Assembly (NCBI GenBank): GCA_035560235.1 | Contig: DATMAG010000099.1 | Coordinates: 1 to 22,632, forward strand | From: DASRDU01 sp035560235 | GTDB lineage: Bacteria > Acidobacteriota > Blastocatellia > RBC074 | DNA length: 22,632 bases | Reading direction: 5' to 3' | In this document: one piece after another, positions 17,513 through 22,632 of the stretch | How the letters are laid out: each line of letters opens with the position of its first letter | Position numbering within the stretch: the stretch's first letter is position 1 | The notes under the pieces: generated by a model | What the model saw: only the letters and a program-made list of their open reading frames with translations | What the model was told of the DNA's origin: nothing | The model's database searches: none | Program-made: the position numbers and the translations under genes

Positions 17513-17634
17513 CAGGAAGAAGGGAGCAGGGAACAGACGGAAACAACGGAACCTCATAAACAGACTGAACAGCTTCTCCGCGAAGTTATATCCGCGTTCT
17601 GTTCAGTGCGTCTGTTCCGTCTTCTCTCTTCCTG
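17513..17634. repeat. Long imperfect palindrome after fdnI
   Basis: Arms 17513-17539 and 17609-17634 match at roughly 21 of 26 positions (CAGGAAGA at the outer ends, GAACAGACG inside). An inner pair, ACTGAACAG with CTGTTCAGT, is perfect. The transcript could form one large hairpin followed by TTTTAT, so it may end the fdnGHI transcript. It shares a core (GGAACAGACGGAAA) with the hairpin after the DinB gene, so it may belong to a dispersed repeat family. Confidence 0.6.
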
Positions 17635-17640
17635 TTTTAT

Positions 17641-17787
17641 AAACTCAACAAGTGGGTTACCTTCGCGCACGAAGTGACTTATCCGGACAGGCGCACGGCG
17701 GGCGCGATTCGCAAACCGTTTCGCGGTCTGCCAGTGCATCCGGCGCACGCGGTGCGCAATGAATTCGGCACGATCTTCACCTTCTGA
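17641..17787 (+). pseudogene. Possible 3' remnant of an unidentified gene
   Basis: The frame ending in TGA at 17785-17787 reads 48 codons including KWVTFAHEVTYPDRR, IRKPFRGLPVHPAHAVRN and EFGTIFTF. The codon use, with many G/C third positions, is like that of nearby genes. No plausible start codon with a ribosome binding site is present, and the frame runs into the palindrome upstream. I do not recognise the family. It may be a gene tail cut by the repeat, or chance. Confidence 0.3.
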
Positions 17788-17807
17788 TTCACCGGAAGGA
17801 GGCGGCA

Positions 17808-18326
17808 ATGTCAGACAACGCCGGACGGGATTACGAATTTCTGCTCGACACCTGTCGCACCGAAGTGCTGAAGACGACCGGCAGCTGGTCGGCCTTCCCG
17901 GATTCAGCGATGGACTTCCGCCCGCATCCGAAGTCGCGCACGGTAATCGAACAGATGGAGCATCAGGTGCAGTCCGAAGGGCGCTGGATGAAACTGATAC
18001 TCGGCCTTGAAACCGGCGATCCGATGCCGGATGAACGAACCCGGCAGGGCTTCATTGAAAAGTATCGTGCCGACGCTGACCGGCGGCTGGAGCTGCTGCG
18101 CGGCAAACCTGATGAATGGTGGCGGGAGGTCACGAATTTCTTCGATGTCGAACGCACGCGGGCCTGGATTATGACGCGACGGATCAACCATTCCACGCAT
18201 CATCGCGGGCAGCTGGTGGTTTACCTGCGCCTGCTCGATCTGCCATTGCCATCGGTTTACGGGCCGACGGCGGATACGGGCGACCGCGTGATTTATTCGT
18301 TCGATCAGCAGCCCGAAGCGCGATGA
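17808..18326 (+). CDS. DinB-family protein
   Basis: This 172-residue protein shows the DinB/YfiT-like four-helix-bundle pattern. An early His (His52, in EHQVQSEGRW) is followed by the late INHSTHHRGQL motif (His128, His131, His132), which together form the usual metal-binding triad. The C-terminal helix continues VVYLRLLDLPLPSVYGPT, as is common in the family. DinB proteins include thiol-dependent transferases (mycothiol or bacillithiol linked) and many members of unknown role; the specific reaction here is not known. ATG 17808 has a strong GGAAGGAGG ribosome binding site. It lies between the formate dehydrogenase operon and a MobB-like NTPase in the same orientation, but with hairpins on both sides it may be a separate transcription unit. 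Confidence 0.85.
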   Translation: MSDNAGRDYEFLLDTCRTEVLKTTGSWSAFPDSAMDFRPHPKSRTVIEQMEHQVQSEGRWMKLILGLETGDPMPDERTRQGFIEKYRADADRRLELLRGKPDEWWREVTNFFDVERTRAWIMTRRINHSTHHRGQLVVYLRLLDLPLPSVYGPTADTGDRVIYSFDQQPEAR

Positions 18327-18402
18327 CGGAACAAACGGAAAACTTCTGAGTCTTTTCAGCTCTCCTTTCGTCCGTTTCGTCATTTCCGTTTGTTTCGTCA
18401 TC
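18322..18402. repeat. Inverted repeat after the DinB gene
   Basis: The left arm 18322-18341 (starting GATGACGGAACAAACGG) and right arm 18383-18402 (TTTCCGTTTGTTTCGTCATC) are complementary at 19 of 20 positions around a 41-nt spacer. The TGA stop of the DinB gene lies within the left arm. It shares GGAACA-A/G-ACGGAAA with the palindrome at 17513-17634, which suggests one repeat type. It may serve as a bidirectional mRNA end or be a miniature mobile element. Confidence 0.65.
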
Positions 18403-18414
18403 GCTCTTCTTTCA

Positions 18415-19059
18415 ATGAACATGCCTGATAATCACAAATTCATCGTCGCTGTCGGAGGCTTTGCTTCGGAAGTCGGCAAAACCACGCTGCTGTGCGAACT
18501 GCTCAGCGCGCTGCCCGGCTGGGAGGCGATCAAACTGACGCGCGGCCATTACCGTTCGTGCGGCAAAGACCCGCAGGCCTGCTGCGTCAGCCACCTGCTC
18601 GCGGATGAGCCGGTCATTCGTTCGGGCCGTGAACAGACTTACGCGCCGGGCAAGGATACGGGGCGTTACTGGGATGCGGGCGCGGCCAATGTGCACTGGG
18701 TGATCGCGACCGACAATCAGGTCGAGCGCGGAATCAGCGAGGCGCTCGGGCGCGTGCAGTCGTCCGGCGTGCTGATCGAGGGCAACAGCTTTCTGAAATA
18801 TGTTCGCGCCGATTTCACGATCATCACGGCGCGACCGGAAGGCGGAAAGATCAAACCGACGGCGCGGCGGGCGCTGGCTCTGGCCGATGCACTATATCTG
18901 TCGGGCGATGATGATGGCGCAGCAGCGCGGGCGCGTTTCGCGGCGTGGCGCGCGGAGAGCGGCCAGGAAGATCTGCTCGGTCATCTGCCGGTGTACACGC
19001 GTGAAGATCTGCCGCCGCTGATCCTGCGACTGCGCGACATCTGTTCAGTTGCGATCTGA
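18415..19059 (+). CDS. MobB/CobB-like P-loop NTPase
   Basis: The 214-residue protein begins with a hydrophobic strand and a P-loop, GGFASEVGKTTL (residues 14-25; Lys22 and Thr23 bind phosphate), of the G-x5-GKT type seen in BioD, CobB and related NTPases. MobB, the GTP-binding partner in molybdopterin guanine dinucleotide synthesis, is a plausible relative. A Cys cluster (Cys49, Cys56, Cys57, in SCGKDPQACC) follows the second strand, and a strand with an acidic end (SGVLIEGNSFLKY) resembles a Walker B position. It lies 14 nt before the FmdE-domain gene and downstream of the formate dehydrogenase genes, so a role in molybdenum or tungsten cofactor supply is likely but not shown. No clear ribosome binding site precedes ATG 18415; ATG 18421 is an alternative start. 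Confidence 0.75.
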   Translation: MNMPDNHKFIVAVGGFASEVGKTTLLCELLSALPGWEAIKLTRGHYRSCGKDPQACCVSHLLADEPVIRSGREQTYAPGKDTGRYWDAGAANVHWVIATDNQVERGISEALGRVQSSGVLIEGNSFLKYVRADFTIITARPEGGKIKPTARRALALADALYLSGDDDGAAARARFAAWRAESGQEDLLGHLPVYTREDLPPLILRLRDICSVAI

Positions 19060-19073
19060 AGGGAATGAGAGCA

Positions 19074-19706
19074 ATGAAGACTCTGGAAGAATATCTGGTC
19101 ATCGCGGAGCGGAATCACGGACATATGTGTCCAGGCCAGGTGCTCGGCGTGCGGATGGCGATGGCAGGCTGTCGCGCCATCGGACTTGAGGAGCCGACGG
19201 CTGGCAAACGGCTGATCGTCTTTGTCGAAATTGACCGCTGCGCGGCGGATGCGATCAACACCGTCACGGGCTGTCGGCTCGGCAAACGCACACTCAGATT
19301 TCACGACTTCGGCAAGCTCGCCGCCACTTTTCTGAACACTGAAACCGACGAAGCCGTGCGCGTCATCGCGCTCGAATCATCGCGCGAACTGGCGCGGCAG
19401 TGCTTCCCCGAACTGCCGACGAAAAAGGAGCAGCAGATGGCCGCCTACAAAACTCTGCCCGACGCACAGTTGTTTCGTTTCGAGCGCGTACGGGTGAAGC
19501 TGCCGGAAGAGGACCGGCCCGGTCATCCGCTCTCGCGCGTGCTGTGCGATGAATGCGGCGAAGGCATCAACGACCGCCGCGAAGTCGCGCGCAACGGACG
19601 CACGCTCTGTCGCGCCTGTGCGGGCGGGCGCTATTACGAACTCACTGGCAACTCCTGCAGCGAATTGCGGCGCAGATCACTCAACGATCCCTCCGGCCAC
19701 AAGTGA
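19074..19706 (+). CDS. FmdE-domain protein with C-terminal zinc ribbon
   Basis: Residues 1-120 match the FmdE (formylmethanofuran dehydrogenase subunit E, Tsu) domain. An HGHMCPGQ motif (His15, His17, Cys19) is followed by VEIDRCAADAINTVTGCRLGK, with its conserved Cys residues, and FHDFGKLAATF. The last third has a zinc ribbon (LCDECGEGI and LCRACAGG). In archaea FmdE accompanies tungsten/molybdenum formylmethanofuran dehydrogenase. In bacteria the domain occurs beside molybdoenzymes with no settled function. Here it follows the MobB-like gene by 14 nt and is within 2.2 kb of fdnI, so I infer a role in formate dehydrogenase maturation. ATG 19074 is preferred over 19065, because AAGGG at 19059-19063 is well spaced from the former and nearly touches the latter. 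Confidence 0.85.
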   Translation: MKTLEEYLVIAERNHGHMCPGQVLGVRMAMAGCRAIGLEEPTAGKRLIVFVEIDRCAADAINTVTGCRLGKRTLRFHDFGKLAATFLNTETDEAVRVIALESSRELARQCFPELPTKKEQQMAAYKTLPDAQLFRFERVRVKLPEEDRPGHPLSRVLCDECGEGINDRREVARNGRTLCRACAGGRYYELTGNSCSELRRRSLNDPSGHK

Positions 19707-19724
19707 AGCCGCAGCTGTACCGTC

Positions 19725-19800
19725 CGGCAGACCGGCCTGCCGCCCGGTCTTCGGCGCGGACCCGCGTCGGCAGGGCAACAGACGCCAGGCCGGTCTGCCG
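19725..19800. repeat. GC-rich inverted repeat between the FmdE and CocE genes
   Basis: CGGCAGACCGGCCTG (19725-19739) and CAGGCCGGTCTGCCG (19786-19800) are perfect reverse complements of 15 bp with a 46-nt spacer. Further imperfect copies of the CAGACCGG/CCGGTCTG unit lie in and beside the spacer. It could terminate transcription of the FmdE gene (no T tract is seen) or be a REP-like element. Confidence 0.6.
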
Positions 19801-19815
19801 ACAGGCTGGGCAGGC

Positions 19816-19845
19816 TTGACAAGTTCGATCTGGCAGGGGCATTGT
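19816..19845 (+). promoter_or_regulatory. Possible promoter of the CocE-type hydrolase gene
   Basis: A perfect -35 hexamer TTGACA lies at 19816-19821, about 120 nt before the CDS start. The -10 candidate CATTGT, 18 nt downstream, is poor, so this rests on the -35 alone. Confidence 0.3.
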
Positions 19846-19964
19846 GCGCCTGCACTTCCAATCTTCAGTTTTGCAACAACGGAATCTGTCTGAGTACCAC
19901 AAGGTTCGCCGCCGCTGCTTCAGGATCAGGACAGCGACGGTATCTCTCCCGGGGAGAATTTCAG

Positions 19965-21938
19965 ATGCGCAAGAGAATTATCTGGCTGCTGGCTCTGGCC
20001 GGACTGAGCTTCATCATCGCTGCTTACAGCGCCTTCGGACAAATGCGTGGCGGTGCGAGTCCGGAGCTGCTCGCGCGCCGCAACGCCATCGAGCAGGAAC
20101 TGCAATCAATCGCCATCGTCGAGCGCAAGCTGATGATTCCGATGCGCGACGGCAAGCGCATGGCGGCTGATCTCTATCGCCCGAAAGACACGTCGAAGAA
20201 ATATCCAACCGTCTTCGTGCGGACGCCCTACAACTTCAACTACTGGGACGTGCGCAACGGCGTCGTCAGCGATATGAGTGCACAGCTTGATGCCGTCAAA
20301 CGCGGCTATGCCTACATCGTGATGAATGAACGCGGTCACTTTTTTTCGGAAGGCAATTACGACATTCTCGGCGCGCCGCTCAGCGATGGCGATGACGCGC
20401 TCAAATGGATTTCGAGCCAGGCGTGGTCAAACGGCAAAGTCGGGACGATTGGCTGTTCATCAACCGCTGAATGGCAGATGGCAGTGGCTTCGCTCGGCAA
20501 CCCGGCCTTCGCGGCGATGATTCCGCAGGGTTTTGGCGCGGGCGTGGGCCGCGTCGGGCCTTATTACGAACAGGGCAACTGGTATCGCGGCGGCGCGGTG
20601 CAGATGCTTTTCATCGCGTGGCTTTACGGCGAACAGAATCAGGTGCGCCCGATGTTTCCGCCAAACACTTCGCGGGAAGATCTGATTCGCGCCTCAAAAT
20701 CATTCGACCTCGCGCCGCAAATGCCACCCGTGGATTGGGCAAAGGCGCTCAGGCATCTGCCCGTGATGGACATTATGAAAGCCGTGGACGGGCCGCGCGG
20801 CATCTTTGCTGACGAAATGCCGGTGGACACCGGCGGCGCGATGATTAAGCGCGAACCGAACGATCCGGCCTGGTACAAGGGCGGCCTGTGGCACGACAAC
20901 ATGAAAATCAACGTGCCCGGCTTCTGGTTTATGTCCTGGTACGATGTTTCGGTCGGGCCGAACCTGGCGGCATACAACCACGTTCGCAAAACGGCGCGCC
21001 CTGAGATTGCCAATCAGCAGTACGCGGTGATCGCGCCGACGCTGCACTGCGCCTACAAACGGGCGACTGAAAACACTGTCGTTGGTGAACGCAGCATGGG
21101 CGATGCGCGACTCAATTACGATGAGCTGACGTGGGGCTGGTTCGATCACTTTCTCAAGGGCGAGCAGAACGGCATTCTCGAAAAGATGCCGAAGGTGCGT
21201 TACTTCACGATGGGCATCAACAAGTGGCAGTCGTCCGAAACGTGGCCTCCGGTCGGCACGCAGCCGATGAAGCTTTACCTGGCGAGCGGCGGCAAAGCGA
21301 ATACGCTGAACGGCGACGGATTGCTTGGCGATGCGCCGCCGTCATCTGATAACCCGGACAAGTTCGATTACGACCCGATGAATCCTGTGCCTTCGTATGG
21401 CGGCAATGTCTGCTGCACGGGCAATGCCGTGCAGGGCGGTGCCTTCGATCAGCGCAAAATGGAAGAGCGGCAGGACATTCTGGTTTACAGCACCGAACCG
21501 CTGAAGGAAGGCATTGAAGTGAGCGGCCCGATTGAAGTCACGCTCTACGTTTCCTCCGACGTGAAGGACACCGATTTCACGGTCAAGCTGATTGACGTTT
21601 ACCCGGACGGGCGCGCTTACAACCTGGACGAAACGATTCAGCGCATGCGCTATCGCAACGGCTACGACAAACCGCTCGCGTGGATGGAAGCAGGCAGGGT
21701 TTACAAGGTCACGCTGCAACCGATGACGACGAGCAATTACTTCGAAGCCGGTCATCGCATTCGCATTGAAGTTTCGAGCAGCAACTTCCCGCGCTTTGAC
21801 CGCAACCTGAACACGGGCGGCAGGAATTACGACGAGACGCAGGGCGTGGTGGCGCACAACGCGGTGCATCATTCGCGGCAGTATCCATCAGAAGTAAAGC
21901 TGACGGTGGTGAAGAAGAGTTCAGTCACGCTGCGGTAA
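19965..21938 (+). CDS. Secreted CocE/NonD-family alpha/beta hydrolase
   Basis: The 657-residue protein has a signal peptide (MRKRIIWLLALAGLSFIIA, cleavage near residues 23-26). A peptidase S15/CocE-type catalytic domain follows: MRDGKRMAADLYRP, then VRTPYN, then the nucleophile elbow GTIGCSSTAEWQ with Ser165, and the probable catalytic His361 in IAPTLHC. The C-terminal jelly-roll domain (from about residue 470) is that of X-Pro dipeptidyl-peptidases and cocaine esterase. Family members hydrolyse esters, amides or acyl-peptides, and the substrate cannot be told from sequence. The elbow has Cys-Ser-Ser-Thr-Ala instead of the more common Ser-Tyr-x-Gly form. The frame is open back to 19842, but ATG 19965 has a GGGGAGA ribosome binding site and gives the signal peptide. 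It is followed after 12 nt by a small damaged gene. Confidence 0.9.
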   Translation: MRKRIIWLLALAGLSFIIAAYSAFGQMRGGASPELLARRNAIEQELQSIAIVERKLMIPMRDGKRMAADLYRPKDTSKKYPTVFVRTPYNFNYWDVRNGVVSDMSAQLDAVKRGYAYIVMNERGHFFSEGNYDILGAPLSDGDDALKWISSQAWSNGKVGTIGCSSTAEWQMAVASLGNPAFAAMIPQGFGAGVGRVGPYYEQGNWYRGGAVQMLFIAWLYGEQNQVRPMFPPNTSREDLIRASKSFDLAPQMPPVDWAKALRHLPVMDIMKAVDGPRGIFADEMPVDTGGAMIKREPNDPAWYKGGLWHDNMKINVPGFWFMSWYDVSVGPNLAAYNHVRKTARPEIANQQYAVIAPTLHCAYKRATENTVVGERSMGDARLNYDELTWGWFDHFLKGEQNGILEKMPKVRYFTMGINKWQSSETWPPVGTQPMKLYLASGGKANTLNGDGLLGDAPPSSDNPDKFDYDPMNPVPSYGGNVCCTGNAVQGGAFDQRKMEERQDILVYSTEPLKEGIEVSGPIEVTLYVSSDVKDTDFTVKLIDVYPDGRAYNLDETIQRMRYRNGYDKPLAWMEAGRVYKVTLQPMTTSNYFEAGHRIRIEVSSSNFPRFDRNLNTGGRNYDETQGVVAHNAVHHSRQYPSEVKLTVVKKSSVTLR

Positions 21939-21950
21939 GGGGGCATCGCG

Positions 21951-22468
21951 ATGGGAGCATCTGTTTACGCAGTCCTCGAATATCGGGAGTCCGATACTTT
22001 CTGGTCTTTTGGTGAGCTTGATCTGCCTCGTGATGTCGAATTCCTTAGTGCCATTGCGTGGGGCGATGGAGGCATAACTGATGGGATGCCCCATCCACCT
22101 CGCAATGCGTTTCCTGGTGATGCAAGTTATCGCGCGCGTGACGCGTTCTATGTCGGCAGGGAAGACGCAGAGGAATATCTGGAAGACACGGGATGGAAGA
22201 CGAGGAAGCAGCCTCACGAGAAGAGTATGCAGAGCAAACTGGTGACTGGACACTGGCGGAATACAAAGTGTCAGGACTGCTCCCACCGCCCGAACTTACT
22301 GATGTGGGCTGGCTGACACTCGCTGAACTGGAAGCCAACCTTGCTCATCGCAGGCTTGATCCCGGCAGGCTGTCGCCGCCCGTCAGGGCTTTACTAGCGG
22401 CAATGAATGAACTGGCCGCCGCTTTTGGGCGAGATGGCGTGCGTCTGGTTTACTGGCTCACGCTGTAA
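21951..22468 (+). pseudogene. Small hypothetical gene split by a frameshift
   Basis: The first frame (ATG 21951, with a GGGGG ribosome binding site) encodes SVYAVLEYRESDTFWSFGEL, then LPRDVEFLSAIAWGDGG, then PPRNAFPGDAS. A second frame from about 22193 to 22468 encodes PPPELTDVGWLTLAELEANL and a closing helix and strand ending DGVRLVYWLTL. I recall an uncharacterised bacterial family of about 170 residues with both halves in this order (N-terminal 'LEYR...GEL..PRDY', C-terminal 'W(L/T)L.E...LVFW'), so one indel near 22175-22195 has probably broken a single gene. Function unknown. The shift lies in a GAAGAC-rich stretch where slippage or sequence error could occur. Confidence 0.6.
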
Positions 22469-22534
22469 TGAATTGCCCTGACGGAAAATGCAGGACAGTG
22501 GTGTCGCACATGAGCAGTTACTTGTAAGCTATCG

Positions 22535-22632
22535 TCAAGGCGCTTCTTTTGTTATAGCCTGAGTTGCCTTAAGTAACTTCGCCACCTCAGCTAGCGCTGC
22601 TCGCCACGCCCGCGTGAGCTGTGTCAGCGGCG
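22535..22632 (-). CDS. C-terminal end of an unidentified minus-strand gene (partial)
   Basis: The minus strand from the right edge reads 31 open codons (PLTQLTRAWRAALAEVAKLL and then KATQAITKEAP) before TGA at 22537-22535. The residues make a good amphipathic helix and the frame is open to the edge. The fragment is too short to name. It converges on the plus-strand gene ending at 22468; the 66 nt between show no clear terminator. Confidence 0.35.
   Translation of the reverse strand, partial: PLTQLTRAWRAALAEVAKLLKATQAITKEAP

Overview
The window most likely comes from a chromosome of an Acidobacteriota species, probably near the Blastocatellia. The inference rests on two adjacent 'acidobacterial duplicated orphan permease' (ADOP) genes, GC-rich codon use and many intergenic palindromes. 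No rRNA, tRNA or CRISPR array was seen, and the assignment rests on gene families only.

Layout. The left edge holds the first codons of a minus-strand gene (1-42). A secreted FG-GAP/VCBS beta-propeller protein (450-1610) is followed almost immediately by ADOP permease 1 (1626-4109). ADOP permease 2 (4573-7029) lies after a 463-bp gap that contains nested inverted repeats. From about 7124 to 10537 there is a cluster of insertion sequences, all damaged: an IS630 transposase fragment, an ISAs1-like element with one frameshift, an IS1-like zinc-ribbon transposase with two frameshifts, and the 3' end of an ISL3 transposase. A short disordered basic protein (10873-11112) follows.

The functional core is a respiratory formate dehydrogenase locus (11384-19706). 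It contains fdhE, then fdnG with an in-frame UGA at codon 194 and a recognisable bacterial SECIS hairpin (so a selenoprotein), then fdnH and fdnI. Together these form a Tat-exported, membrane-anchored FDH-N complex passing electrons from formate to quinone. Further along are a DinB-family protein, a MobB/CobB-like P-loop NTPase and an FmdE-domain/zinc-ribbon protein. The last two look like accessory or cofactor proteins for a molybdenum or tungsten enzyme. FdnG carries an unusual insertion of about 95 residues, rich in Gly, Gln, Ala and Pro.

The right part holds a secreted CocE/NonD-type serine hydrolase (19965-21938), a small gene split by a frameshift (21951-22468) and the C-terminus of a minus-strand gene at the edge (22535-22632).

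The intergenic spaces are rich in hairpins. Two of them, flanking the DinB gene, share a core motif and may be one repeat family. The best candidates for something undescribed are the NTPase/FmdE pair beside a selenocysteine FDH-N and the low-complexity insertion in its catalytic subunit.
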